NCBI GenBank assembly: GCA_009733575.1
Contig: ML769777.1
Coordinates: 1-38,314 of the forward strand
Direction of reading: 5' to 3'
Length of the DNA stretch: 38,314 nucleotides
From: Gymnopus androsaceus JB14
Taxonomy: Eukaryota; Basidiomycota; Agaricomycetes; Agaricales; Omphalotaceae
In this document: positions 1 through 11,299 of the stretch, piece by piece
How the letters are laid out: each line of letters begins with the position of its first letter
Position numbering within the stretch: position 1 is the stretch's first letter
The notes under the pieces: model-generated
The model's database searches: none
Told to the model about the DNA's origin: nothing
What the model saw: only the letters and a program-made list of their open reading frames with translations
Position numbers and translations under genes: made by a program

Positions 1-1577
1 TATCCGCGAGTACTTTTCTCGTCATGGCGCTTTGTGTCCTCCCAACGTTAACCCGGCGGAATACATGCTTGAAGCCATTGGTGCTGGAGTTACTCCTCGG
101 GTCGGTCACCGTGATTGGAAAGATATTTGGTTGGACTCTCCCGAATACTCTGCGGTCATAAAAGAGATTGAGGAAATCAAAGAACAAGGACTTGCCCATC
201 CCGAACCTGATGCCCAAAAATTACGCCCTTGTGAAGTGATTCAATTATGCTCCCTGTCTGAGCGCTAACTGCCGTCCTAGATGCCACCTCGTTTTTCTAC
301 CAATTGAAGCTCGTAGTTGGCAGGAACAACCGGGCTGTTTGGCGCTCGCCAGACTACATCTTCTCCCGGCTTTTCGTTTGCATGTTTAATTCCCTTTGGT
401 TATCTCTCTCATTCTTACAACTTGGAACGTCTCTCCGAGACCTACAATTCCGAGTCTTCGCAATGTTAGTTGTGCTCCGTCGTCTTGTTGCGCTGCTCTT
501 TCTGATAAATATTTTCCGATAGATTCTGGATCACCTTTATTCCTTCCCTAATCATGTCTCAAATTCAACCCTTGTTCATTTTCAATAGGCGTACTTTCAT
601 CCGAGGTGTGCTTTATCACTTTGAATCACATCATCCGTGATGTATCTGACAATTTTATCCAGAATTCTCAAGTCGCATGTATTCTCCATATGCCTTTGTT
701 GTGGGTCAACTGCTCAGTGAAATCCCTTACAACATTCTTATTGCAATCGGATACTGGGTGAGCTACATCTTTTAAGCTATGCATGATACTTGATTTGAAT
801 CTTTAACCCCCAAGGTTCTCATGGTGTATCCAATGCACTTTGGTCAAGGTGAAGCAGGTTTGAACGGTACAGGCTTCCAGCTGTTGATTATTATCTTCAT
901 GATACTGGTATGAATCTTAACTCATTTCAGTGAGTGTTACTGCGTTTACTCACCTTTCCCATTGTGCAGTTTGGTGTATCTCTTGGGCAGCTTATTGCAG
1001 CCCTTTCACCAAGCGTTCAAGTTGCCGTTTTGTTTAATCCCTTCATCAGTATGATTCTTGCCACCTTCTGCGGTGTGGCTATCCCTTACCCGGACCTGAT
1101 TTCATTCTGGCGTTCTTGGCTGTACGAGCTGAATCCATATACTCGTACACTTGCTGCCATGCTTTCCACCGAGTTACAGTACGTCCTCATATAGATCCTT
1201 GACCCTCACAATTGCTGATATTTTTCCAGCGGTCTTGTCATTACCTGTAAGAGTGAAGAATTCAACATATTTGACCCACCTTCTGGTCAAACCTGCTTCG
1301 ATTGGGCAAATGACTTTGTCACTGCCTTTGGTGGGTACCTGAATAACCCTAATGCAACTTCATCCTGCGAATATTGCCAGTATCGTGTTGGTGACGAATT
1401 CTACACTCCTTTGAACATCAGTTTTGATAACCGGTGGAGAGATGCCTTTATCCTATTCGCATTCATCGGTGGGTTGTTTTTTCTGCCTCTATTTCAACCT
1501 TCTGACAATTTTCGTTAGTTTTCAATGTTATAGTAACGATTGTAGCATCGCGCTTCCTTCGTTATGCGAAGCGGTAA
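1..1577 (+). CDS. PDR-type ABC transporter, C-terminal part (5' end outside window)
   Basis: This is the last 396 codons of a full-size pleiotropic-drug-resistance ABC exporter, a plasma-membrane pump of the CDR/Snq2 type that expels hydrophobic compounds using ATP. Exons are 1-230, 281-464, 523-605, 663-757, 815-907, 970-1178, 1230-1468 and 1519-1577; all seven introns are about 46-62 nt with GT and AG ends, and the phases join without a break. The first exon shows the family signature after the second nucleotide-binding domain (YFSRHGA, then NPAEYMLEAIGAG). Exons 2-6 hold the second transmembrane domain, including IPYNILIAIGYW and the GVSLGQLIAALSPSVQVA helix. Exon 7 encodes the Cys-rich extracellular loop (residues CEYCQYRVGDEFY), and exon 8 the last helix and a short tail ending ASRFLRYAKR. 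Both ATP-binding domains' Walker motifs lie upstream of the window. The gene looks intact here. Repeat C starts only 44 bp after the stop. Confidence 0.93.
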
Positions 1578-1620
1578 ATGTACTTTGCTCTTGTAGGCGG
1601 ACTGACAAAGATTTAGAACT

Positions 1621-1904
1621 TATACTGCATAATCGCTCATAACCAGCATATCTCTTACTCTTTATCACCCCAACTTCCGAGTTTCGCTATATTATAAGTG
1701 TTCTTTTCAAGTGATGGGTACAAACTATCGATTTTTCACTTTTTTTTACCGCTTACGCCTCATGTCATCACTCTAATCGAAACATTCGCATTTGATCTGC
1801 ATATTAGTTAACCGAGTATGAGCAAAGTAAGCTTCAATTTAGCTGCAGGTATACAATCTAGGTAATCTGTCACACCGCCAATAATTATTCTTCAGCTTGG
1901 CTGA
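1621..1904 (+). repeat. Repeat C, left copy
   Basis: About 285 bp that recur in the same orientation at 27362-27653. The copies share long stretches such as CAGCATATCTCTTACTCTTT and end together at TTCAGCTTGGCTGA. No coding frame or terminal repeat was seen. This copy keeps about ten CpG sites that are TpG or CpA in the right copy, so it is the less decayed one. It lies in the 3' flank of the ABC transporter gene. Confidence 0.8.
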
Positions 1905-1922
1905 CACACCGCCAACAATTAT

Positions 1923-2016
1923 AATGAGCGGCTGACTTCACGGTGATGGGACATGAGTGACCGGAGATTACATGATTTTTGAAGCAACAATCCTGGGTTG
2001 TCAAACAGAAAATCCC
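1923..2016 (+). mobile_element. 3' end of a Mutator-like element (left copy)
   Basis: The segment ends in GGGTTGTCAAACAG followed by a noisy form of AATAATCC, then CTAATATTG. The same terminal sequence, reversed, starts an element at 17497, where CTAATATTG precedes it. A 9-bp flank duplication and a terminal repeat of about 22 bp fit the Mutator superfamily. Only the last 90 or so bases are present before repeat A ends. Confidence 0.6.
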
Positions 2017-2264
2017 CTAATATTGTACATAAGTCATGGATTTGTCTCAACAACAATGTGCTATTAGCCAGCAATTAGCATTAGCAGCAACTGTAAATGT
2101 ACATATACTGGGATGGCCCAGAGTCCCATTACACACAAGCATCAGATATGTTTTGTCCATCCACAATAATATTTCTCTGTACAAGACTGACCAATGGATC
2201 AAGGAGGAGGGAGAACATAAATGAATTTGATATTCAATGATCTATTCCCTGTATAAATTGTATC

Positions 2265-4697
2265 CTAGTACTCGCTGATAATTTTACAAATCTTATCATT
2301 GACAACTTCATGAGTGAGCTCACCAATATTAGAGTCTAAATATGATCCGCCAGCTCCTGTAACCACTGGCTCTGTAAACTGCTACCACTTTTGCTCCATG
2401 ATTCCCATATGCTCTTGCATCAGCTTTGCCTTGATTCAAAAAATGTATTGATTGCTCCAAAGGCATCTGCTGATGCCATGGAGCTTTTTATTCTTTCACT
2501 GATGATTTTTTTTGTCACTAGGCTTAGAACAAAGCTCAGCAACAATCTGTGAAGCCTGGAGTTGAACTGGATGTAATGATGGACATGAGTCTGGATCCGG
2601 AACAGGTACCTGCAGGTATACCCGTGGAAACCCACAGGTATTTGACCTGTGGATCCTGGTACCTGTTTCCCAATGGATCCGCACAGGTCACAGGTCGTCC
2701 TTTGGGATATTTTTAATGACCTAACAGGTACGCTGTGGATCTGGCATCAAATAAAAAATTTAACTACTCAAGTACTGTAAATATTGAGTAATTTCATTAA
2801 AGTTTGACTGATATTAGTACATTCATACTTGATGAAGTTATTAGCACTATTATTTGACCAAATACAGTCAATATTGAGTACATATTAGTACTACAGTTTA
2901 GTATTGGTATGTTTTGAAACAATAGTGCTACAAGCTATAATTAACTAGTATTAGTAGCTTTTTTCTCTACTTATGATATATTGATAGACAATTCTGGCAT
3001 TAGTAACTAGTTATTGCAGACTAACTTACAGCTTAGAGTTAGGTACTGTGCACTGGTAATAGCTAGTATTACAACTTTGCCCATAGTAAGTGTAATGCTA
3101 GAAATAAGCAATGGTGCTTGACACATGTAGTGGACTACAAAATATAATCAATGTATCTTTGTAATATTATTATATGGTTTTAAAATGCAGTACTCTCAGG
3201 TATACCTGCAGGTACCTGTAATTTCTCTAGTCAGTCCAGGTACCCAACAGGTAATACCTGTTTCCCACAGATCCGGGCAGGTCACCAGGTCAGCCTTTTG
3301 AGACCACCAGGTACCTGTCTGGCGGATCCAGGTAAACCTGGATCCAGACTCGTGTCCATTCACTAACTGGATGTGCCTGCCTTTGGTGGGGATGTTTGAG
3401 TGTATTGAACAATGCCCTCACTACCAAAATGAAATACTTTTGCTGGAAGGTTTAAATCTAGGGTAGGTGCCAGTGGAGTTGTTGATATCATCAATCCTCT
3501 CTTTAAGATAGGTGACATGGCAATGGAGTTGCAAACAACAGAACAATCAACCTTGGACTTTTTACTGAACCTTTAAGATAAGAAATAGCAGTTAGATTGA
3601 TAAATACCACCCATGGGAAAAAATGGTCTGGTAACATGCAACAACCTTTCCTGCCTTCGAACATTATTTTATGGCAGTTTTTTGAGCACTATGACTCACT
3701 TTCAAACCCACAAGTGACTCAAAAAAGTCTAACTTGCTCCAGATGGTGCAGAAGAGCTATTGAAATTGATGTGCCATATGGCATAGACTGTTTTTGTCCT
3801 GGCATGAGTTAGTCAAAATATATCTTACCTCATTCAAAACAAGCTGTACCAACTGTTCCGTTCCTACCCACAATATTTCTTGACAGTGAGTGAACTAAAT
3901 GGATTTTCCACCTTGCCTTAGCCAAGAATAAGCTATTGCCTTGGTGCCATTCATCTGACTCAGGAACCATCCCAACTGAAGGCCAGCATCCCCACCACCA
4001 CCCATTGGAGCTTCTGAAACTGCCCTGATGTATGAATACAGTGATGCTTCAGTGGACCTCGCAGGCACGAAATGGCTAAAGCCTTTCCGCAAAGAGAAGG
4101 ATTGGCCCCAATATACGTTTTTGCAGGTGCTAGGAATTAAAAGAAAAAAAAACAATGTGACAATACCTTACTTACACATGTGATCTTCCATTCTTCAGCA
4201 TTTGCATGGACATCATCACTGTCAGATCAAAATTATGTGTAAACAAAGATGTTTGTTCAGCTGCAGTCCACCCATCCACTTGTAAAGAATCATTTATTCC
4301 CAGTGGATCAGCTGAAACTTCCACCCTTAGATTTTTTTGTGGTAGAACTCGGAGTGTTGGCAGTCCAGATGATTTTGCAACACATCCATGTCCACAGCAA
4401 ACAGCTCCTCCACAATTTCAAGGGTGGCGTTTGAGGTGCAACCACCGGCAATTGGATTTGTTTACAACACCTACAATTGTAACTTAATATCTAATGTCAA
4501 CAATAATTACAATGTAAGCAACATACTATAATTAAATTAAACAATCACATTACATGCACCTGATGGCAACGCCGGTATTCCCTTGGTCACTAATCGGATA
4601 CATTGATAAATGACAATACCCTGTGGTGGTGTTTGAACACCCGGTTGGGTATACAAGTAATGTTTTTGTAATTTTTTTCCTTTCTGTGCAATGCCAT
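2265..4697 (-). pseudogene. Myb/SANT-like domain gene, decayed, interrupted by a MITE (left copy)
   Basis: Counterpart of the gene at 23278-25713, with more frame breaks. Readable pieces on the minus strand include a start MALHRK near 4697, the SANT-like stretch GWTAAEQTSLFTH around 4280, a glycine-rich GGGGDAG near 4000, and a C-terminal part with SSMASADAFGAINTFFES near 2450. A 790-bp MITE (2575-3364) splits the coding sequence. On its far side the frame SQIVAELCSKPSDKK is cleaner here than in the right copy. Many breaks are single-base indels that differ between copies, so some may be assembly errors. The family is probably a DNA-binding protein, either of a transposon or captured by one; that role is inferred. 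Confidence 0.55.
2575..3364. mobile_element. Mutator-like MITE 1 with palindrome-rich ends (left copy)
   Basis: A 790-bp noncoding element flanked by the 10-bp direct repeat AACTGGATGT (2565-2574 and 3365-3374). Its ends are inverted repeats, AATGATGGACATGAGTC and the complement of GACTCGTGTCCATTCACT. The first and last 150-200 bp are packed with palindromes such as CAGGTACCTG, GGTATACC and GGATCC. The middle is AT-rich. Terminal repeats plus a 10-bp target duplication fit a non-autonomous Mutator-like element. Confidence 0.75.
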
Positions 4698-5032
4698 GGC
4701 TAGCTCCCATTGGGGTTGCCTAAGATGAGAAAGCTAGTCCAGCATTGCCAACATGCTGGCTAGGGGTTATGGGTTGGGTTAGGGCAGGTTACGGCCCTCT
4801 TGAATAAATGCAAACCAAGGCTTTAGAGTCCTGCCCAAAGTTTGCGAGCCCAAAACTGTATATTAACGTAACATTTTGATCGAGAGTTCATGCATCATCA
4901 TCAAAAAAATTTCCGAATGCAAGTGTTAATTTTTTCTCGATTTTCAGAATTCTTTTGTATTTTTTTTGTTAAAAATTTCAGAAGGGATGAACTCTCAATC
5001 AAATGGATACAGTATAGTAATAGCCTGATAAT

Positions 5033-5749
5033 AGTATGAACACGAGTCCGGATAACAGCGTATACCTGATCCGCCAGACCAGGTAACCTGTGGCCAAAGG
5101 GCTACCTGTGACCTGCCCTGGTCCATGGGAAACAGGTACCTTCCACCAGAAAAGCAGGTACCTGCAGGTATGAACCGTGATACCTGTGGTTCAAATGCAT
5201 ATAGATAAACATAACCAAGAAATCCATATATATTTGTAACTACAACATGCATTAAGTATCATAACTGGTTCTATACTACAATACAGTAAGAAAAGCCTGT
5301 AATATCTAGTATTACCAATACCTGCTAGTGCTACATCCTCACTTAATTATAACTGTTCTCAGTCAATAAACAACTAGTCTAATAAATGGTATCCAATACA
5401 TTAATAAGTAGAGAAACATTTATTAACCTAATGTAATTAGCTTGCCAGTAACTATTGTACCCCAAAGAATACCAATAATGACCACTAGTACTACATTACA
5501 GCAATATTCACTAATATCAAGTCTAATACTATGTTAATAATTTACTGAGTACTGGCCATTAGTCAAATTTCAATGAAATTATTCAATACTTAAGTACTTA
5601 ATTAAAATTCTGCTGATGCCAGATCCACAGGAACTGCAGTCATTGAAAATATCCCAAAAGGATGACCTGTTGACCGTGCCGATCCATGGAAACAGGTACT
5701 CGGGACCGCAGGTACCTGTCCAGAATCCGGACCATGTCCATCCCAATTA
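5033..5749. mobile_element. Mutator-like MITE 2, opposite orientation to MITE 1 (left copy)
   Basis: This is the reverse complement of the 2575-3364 element over most of its length, with the same GGACATGAGTC-type ends and CAGGTACCTG palindromes. It is flanked by CCTGATAAT on the left and CTTGATAAT on the right, an 8-of-9 match suggesting an old target duplication. It carries many one-base differences from the copy at 26061-26803. Confidence 0.65.
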
Positions 5750-6291
5750 ACTTGATAATATTATGAAACTACAGTTAATAAATTGTAGAACATTTATACT
5801 ATTTATGATTGAATGTAATCTTATACGATCTGTCTCCTGGCCCTGAGATGATTCAGATGCAGGATGCTTATTAGAAGTGTCAAAGGGAATAGTGGGTGGA
5901 AGGAGTCCAAAACTGCCTTGAAAAAGAAGCTTTCAGGATGGCATTGACACAACATGTTGTCTGGGCTTCTACATGCTAACAATTTGCCAAGAGAGACATT
6001 CGTTAAACAATGCAGCAGGATGTAAGAAGTGAGAATTTCAAGCATGCCACCAAACTACCAATCATGTTTAAAGGTGTTCCCGATGATAGGAGGCTCCATT
6101 CATGCTATGGAGCAAGCCTGAAAAGATGTAATAAATGATATGGTGGCACTGCTTAATGTTTTAAATATAAGAATAGAGAGGAGAGCAAGGTTGCTCAATG
6201 CAAAAATGCTCAAAGAAAATAATTTCTATGTTCAGTAATTTTGTTTAAATTTGGAAAACTGTGAAACCGGATTAATAAGACACAGCTCAAT

Positions 6292-7801
6292 ATGATTTAT
6301 TATATATTGCGGGCAAAGTCTGAAGACCTCAAGACTGTCACGCTGTAAGAGGCTGGTGATCAGAGACCCGGGCAAATCTTCGAAAAGATAGAAATTACCT
6401 CTCCTAGTATGGTTACTATGGTCTGTTGTCTATCTAGGCTTTCCAAGCAATATGTGCGAGTGACATCGCTTTGACTTGGTAGATATCATAGATAGCCAGC
6501 GACGGGCTCGTCGGGTATACTTGTTCCGACTCCGTTCCGAGCTCGGTTTCGTTCCCAGCCATACAATGCAAAGATCTTTACCTTTTTTAATCTTTGATGT
6601 CGCCACATTCTACTTATTTGTCGGGCACTTAGAGCTTCAAACAAGGGTGGCTAATATTGCCAGACATTCTGGGAGGTCAGGGGATTTTTTTTCGGGCATT
6701 TCAGCCAAGTTTTCAGGGTTCTTCCCTCGTTTGTGATCTCTTCAAGATAACTACACAGGGGAGATCAGAATCTCCAGGACAAGATAGCGTCTCCCGCTCT
6801 CTTGCTGTGTATATTGAACCCCCCATAAGGCGCACCTCTTGATCATAGTCAAAAAATATGCCTTATGAGGGAGTATACCCTTTGAGAGGGTCCAGGAAAA
6901 TCCTTCTTAAAATGGTCTCAAACGGTTCTCAAAACCTTAAATGCGCTAGATTTTATTAATTATTGACACGTAACGTTGTGAAAAATAAATCTTAGACGCT
7001 AGGTCATCTTGACAAGCCTGACGTCCAAATGAAGCTCAAAGAGATCCCAATATTAGCATCATTATCCCTGCCATTGGATTCCGACTACCTGGCATCAATA
7101 GCAGCCACTACCGGGGCATAGATACCTTACTCTGCACCGTTCGGTATGGCCTTATTCATGAATTCACATTGCTGGGCCGGGTTAAGCAGAAGTTCAAGGG
7201 CCGCGCGACTTTATGGCGAACTCCCCTAAATTTAGGATAACCTAGCGCACGGAGTTGGCTCGTATCATAGATTTCGGATGGGGCACCAGAATTTTACCGT
7301 TGAATAGCGCGTAGTTTGTGAGCCGCCAGTAATTCTAAAAGGGCCTTAACAGAGCCGGTCATCTGGCTGAATGTTCCTTATCGGATTTCGGACGTGCTGA
7401 ACGTTTTGGGAATGTCAAAATGGAGCAAGATGGAGCAGAAGCTACGCGATATTCCCTAGAGCTGTCTTTTCCGCGACAACAACGGAATGGAACTTCTAGC
7501 TGTAAGCATTTAACGGCAGAATTTGTCACGGTCACCTGAATGATAGTAAAGTTGCTGCCCTCACAAGAAATAGAGAAAACTCTCGCGGGACTCGGAGCTA
7601 CGCGATATACCCTAAAACGGAATGGACCTTCTAGCTGTAAGCATTACAGTTGTTTGCATTAGACCTCAGAATGTTCAGATATTCTCTGTTTGTTGATTCA
7701 GAAATGCTTACCGCTCCTGAAGAGGTCCTGTCAAGGGGTGTTCAACCCACTAAGTCCCGACATGACCTTGTTTTTGGGTCATAAGGATTCATGAAGCCCC
7801 C
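6292..7801. repeat. Repeat B, left copy (about 1.5 kb)
   Basis: A 1.5-kb block repeated almost without change at 21427-22938 in the same orientation, with the same exact borders (ATGATTTATTATATATTGCG at one end, GGATTCATGAAGCCCC at the other). It has no TG...CA ends, no evident terminal inverted repeats and no credible coding frame. It contains an internal imperfect duplication: GCTACGCGATAT plus CTTCTAGCTGTAAGCATT occurs near 7441-7510 and again near 7600-7650. What it is remains unknown; an LTR-like or other noncoding mobile unit is possible. Confidence 0.85.
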
Positions 7802-7976
7802 CCCTTCCACCCTATATATAGTAAAATTCTCCCACACTTTGGAGGATTTCCAACTTCAAGTTTGTATTACACAACAAGTTTTTCTCCTTTGCTCCTTTAA
7901 ACAACATTTTCAGAGGCAATTTAATACACAGCAGTTCATCTAAGCTCAATTCAACCTGGTGTAAGTGCACTTGCAT
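7802..7976. other. Noncoding flank with a TATA-like stretch
   Basis: Between repeat B and a hAT-like MITE. It holds a CTATATATAG motif near 7812 followed by pyrimidine-rich, promoter-looking sequence, but no gene follows. The promoter reading is a weak inference. Confidence 0.25.
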
Positions 7977-8606
7977 TAGGGCTCTTCACCGTATCCGTAG
8001 CCTACGGTATACGGCCGTAAAATACGGTGACCGTTCCGTACCGTCTCAGATTTTTGGTCATGGGACCGTACCATATCTGGCACGGTAATTCCCGTATTTT
8101 ACCATACCGTATACGGGAATACGGCCGTACTACGGAGGCTACAGGGAAGGTTTCGATAAAACTGTTGTATTAAAACGATCATTGAGCTACATACACTATA
8201 TTTCAATCTTTAACATAGTATAGTGTTTCAGTTACTTCTGCCTTGATTTTGTGCTTCCAATCTTCAGGTTTTGGTGAGGATTGGCCCAGTCACACAGTGT
8301 GACAGATGTGTTACCCATGTCTGTGTAGCGTTCTTAAGGGTGATTATCCTGACTTCATACAAAAATATTTACTGGACTCTCAGAGTAGCAACTGTACCTC
8401 TTACAGGTGCATTATATGGATAGAAAAATGGTACTTGAATGATTGTGTTTGAAACTCCATACCGTATCCGTATACGGCTGTATTTTTGCCGTACCGTACT
8501 GTGGGGCAAAAAATCAAACCGTATTCAGCCGTACTGTAGCTGCTCCGTACCGTATCACGGGAAATTTTCACCGTACCGTATACGGTACGTACGGTGAAGA
8601 GCCCTA
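7977..8606. mobile_element. hAT-like MITE with CCGTATACGG-type palindromes
   Basis: A 630-bp element flanked by a perfect 8-bp duplication ACTTGCAT (7969-7976 and 8607-8614). The terminal inverted repeats begin TAGGGCTCTTCACCGTA at both ends. The outer parts are full of CCGTATACGG, CGGCCGTA and related palindromes, while the middle is ordinary AT-rich DNA with no coding frame. An 8-bp duplication with a TAGGG end is typical of the hAT superfamily, so this is a non-autonomous hAT-like element. Confidence 0.85.
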
Positions 8607-8614
8607 ACTTGCAT

Positions 8615-10204
8615 TGACAATATCCTTTGATGGAGGTGCTAAATTGGTACTAAAATGCATCATATCCTATAAAATCCATGTTTTTCAGGGAGATTTGAGA
8701 TGATGAGTGCTTTAAATGGTTTTTACAGCCTTATTTCAGTGGTTGAACTGACCTAGAACACCCCTGAGAGCCTCAATAGTATGAAAATTTTTTTGGCCAT
8801 AAGGACTTCTCAGGATTTCATGAGTGCTTACAGTTCTTGACCTTGACTAATATATTTTGAGATGTATGGCAACCAGAGTGAGGTGAAGAGTTTACAAAGG
8901 CTAATTAGTTATATAGAGCATGTACAAAGGGCAAAAGACCAGCACAGTAAGGTGAAATGGTGATCAGTGTCTCATAGTTGCCTTATTTGGTAATCACATG
9001 ACCCAAGAAATCACGTGAAGGGAGGGTCCAGTGCCGAGGCTGAAAAAATTTTTTTGACCCCTGGTACGAAATTAATTTTTTCGGACCCCCTTGACAAAGA
9101 CTGAACATCATTCCAAAGTCTAATGCAAACGGCTGTTGTTGAACGGCGGCAAGATCTGCCATGGTCACATAAACAACAAGCATGGCAAAAGCTGCCGCTA
9201 GGTTTGTCATTTTCCGACGCCAAATGGAAAATGCAGGATATTCCACTACTAGATGAACTCGAGAAGTGCCATGTGCATCAGCAAAACCCAAGGGGTGTTA
9301 ACGGTATGATGGCGTAAATGCTGTGGATGCCATATCGCCTCGTACTGATCACACTACACTTGATTTCAATTTGATTATACTAGATATGTATCCTTTATGC
9401 GGCCTCTAGCGCTTATGTCCATTGCTTCTGACCATAAATCATTTCCCTAGAGCGTATTTCTTCTTCGTCGCTCTTCAATTTGTTTATTTACACTCTCATA
9501 AATGTAATCAAGAGATCTATTTCATTAATTTTGAAATACCAGGAAAGAAAAATATTCAGGACTTCTTTCAAATCAAATTTTGTAGTTTGTAAATTGTAAC
9601 AAGTTTGTAACACTCCGCAGGATTGATTATAAAACGGCCGAAATTTATTCCGAAAAAGATGACGTAAATGATGATAAATTTCGCCAAAGATTTCACTTGA
9701 AACAGATAGTATATTGCGCCCGGAATATGGTTAGAATAATATAATCTTTTTTGTATATAATCCCAGCCAAACAAGTTTGTGGGAATTAGTCAGTATTTTG
9801 ATAGGAAGACAAAATCAATTTTGCCTGGTAAATTGTTACGATTCCGCCCGGAAAAGGAATCAGGATGAAAGACTTTTACGCTGCTAAAAGACATCTTTTG
9901 CACCCAGGAAAGGTCCTGTGGTCTTTGATCTTTCACATGCATAATTCACTAACTTTTAAGCCATCAAACACGCAGTACCCTGTTACTGCCAGGTCACTGT
10001 CTGGTGACTGCCCGGTTGCCTGGGTTCAGCTGCTCAAAACGGTTCCTTGGTCCTCATGTGCCACCTTGGTGCCACCTTGGGTGCTGGCCGCTCCGCACTA
10101 CTTGATGCTTGACCAATAAAGATTTTGATACCTCACCAGTTACATGACTGATAACTGATTGCAAGAGCCAACTCTAAATCAACACTTTGACATATACACT
10201 AGTG
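8615..10204. other. No recognised gene
   Basis: About 1.6 kb without a supported gene. Open frames at 8983-9291 (minus) and 9865-10119 (plus) have no recognisable motif. An oddity near 9020-9090 is AT-rich runs within GACCCCTGG/GGACCCCC sequence. A short tandem GCCACCTTGG pair lies near 10060-10080. Confidence 0.4.
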
Positions 10205-10329
10205 GCATGAAGTATATGTTTACTAAGCATCGGGGTCCCGAAGCTTTGTAAGCATGATTCGGCCCGCAATGTCCAACCAATCGCCAGATTCATGGAGAAA
10301 AATCTGGCAATTGGTTGGACATTGTGGGC
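10205..10329. repeat. Dispersed repeat ending in a 29-bp hairpin
   Basis: 10205-10275 resembles 13080-13150 (shared TACTAAGCATC, TAAGCAT and CACAATGTC/CGCAATGTC). The unit continues into a stem-loop: arms 10262-10290 and 10301-10329 pair over 27 of 29 positions around a 10-nt loop. Both mismatches are CpG in one arm and CpA or TpG in the other. It probably marks an old transposon end. Confidence 0.55.
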
Positions 10330-10542
10330 TGAAAAATACAACAAGAATATATTCATCAAATCTGCTCTCAACCAGAGCTGCCTATTATATCCAAGCGCGG
10401 GTTAATCTCTCGAGCATTCACAAACCTTAACAATTAATCCATTGAGCTGGTTAATCAATTACAGTGGTAGGTAATTAATCAGCTCGAGTTACAGAAAAGC
10501 TGATTAATTATATGCTAAATTGGTAGGTGTTTAATAGTATAT

Positions 10543-10571
10543 AGAAGTTCTGGTTACTAACCAGAACTTCT
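10543..10571. repeat. Perfect 14-bp palindrome
   Basis: AGAAGTTCTGGTTA is followed after one base by its exact reverse complement. It lies outside any recognised element, in a stretch rich in TTAATTA repeats. Its function is unknown. Confidence 0.6.
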
Positions 10572-10746
10572 GTACTCAGGAACCAGGAATAAATGTTCAT
10601 TTTTTGCACAAGTACTATGGTATGCAGGGATATGCTTTTTTACATAAAATGCTCAATGAAGCCTGTCTCTGTAATTGGGCAGCTTTTGCAATTATTTTAC
10701 AACATCTTTACCTTGTATTTGTCAGTGTCAGATACTTTGTGGAAGG

Positions 10747-11291
10747 TAGTGTTGCCGATCACTTGCTATTGCTTGCTCCCGCTCGGCTCAAGCGGCTCGG
10801 CCATATCTATTGACTCGGTCCGGCTCCGAGCCGACTTAGTTGCGACTCGAGCCACTAACCCCATATCATTTTGTGCTCAAGATTCTGGTGGCAAGCAAAG
10901 CATCCTCTCTTCATAGAAAGTATTCTATAGCAATAACTAAGCACAATATTCATTGATTTTAACTTAAAATTCAATACATTGTGTATTTTGGTTGCGTACC
11001 TTGTACTGTCACAGTCTGGTAGAACCAGCTACAATACTAACCACATCCAGAATTCAAACAGTTTTTGCTACATTATGGGGCACACTATGCCTTGACAGTC
11101 TTAGTGTACATGTTCTAGGACATACTGAAGCAAAACCAAGCAAAGAAACATCTGGAAAAAAATCTATATTTCGTACAACTCGAACCGCAGCAAGCCGTGA
11201 GAGTTGTTGAGCCGTTAGCGCTTAATGGCTTGGCTACATGTGACTTGACTCCAGCTTTAGCCGGCTTGGAGCCAAGCAATTGGCAACACTA
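10747..11291. mobile_element. hAT-like MITE
   Basis: A 545-bp element flanked by a perfect 8-bp duplication GTGGAAGG (10739-10746 and 11292-11299). Inverted ends start TAGTGTTGCC and continue with weaker matches for about 18 bp. The ends also contain CGGCTC/GAGCCG repeats. No transposase frame is present. Duplication length and end sequence fit hAT. Confidence 0.85.
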
Positions 11292-11299
11292 GTGGAAGG

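Larger units (their letters stand above)
1923..6291 (+). repeat. Repeat A, left copy (about 4.4 kb)
   Basis: This block is repeated at 22939-27364 in the same orientation. Both copies begin with AATGAGCG and end with GCTCAAT or GCTCAT, which gives only a six-base inverted match at the ends. In order it holds the 3' end of a Mutator-like element (1923-2016), a decayed minus-strand Myb/SANT-like gene, and two MITEs of one family in opposite orientation. The left copy differs from the right by frequent one-base insertions and deletions, for example GGTAATACC where the other copy reads GGTATACC. Confidence 0.85.

Noticed and set aside
2565..3374. TA target duplication (Tc1/mariner type) for the palindrome-rich MITE
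   Set aside because: TA does flank the ends, but a longer exact 10-bp repeat AACTGGATGT flanks both sides, which fits Mutator-like elements better.
6476..6736. 86-codon open frame in repeat B (also at 21611-21871)
   Set aside because: No motif; its presence in both copies only reflects the duplication of B.
6292..7801. Repeat B as the LTR of a retrotransposon spanning 6292-22938
   Set aside because: B lacks TG...CA ends, no primer-binding or polypurine site was seen, and the interior holds a P450 gene rather than gag-pol. The outer A repeats would also be unexplained.
8983..9291. 102-codon open frame on the minus strand
   Set aside because: Low-complexity surroundings, no motif, and an overlapping frame on the other strand.
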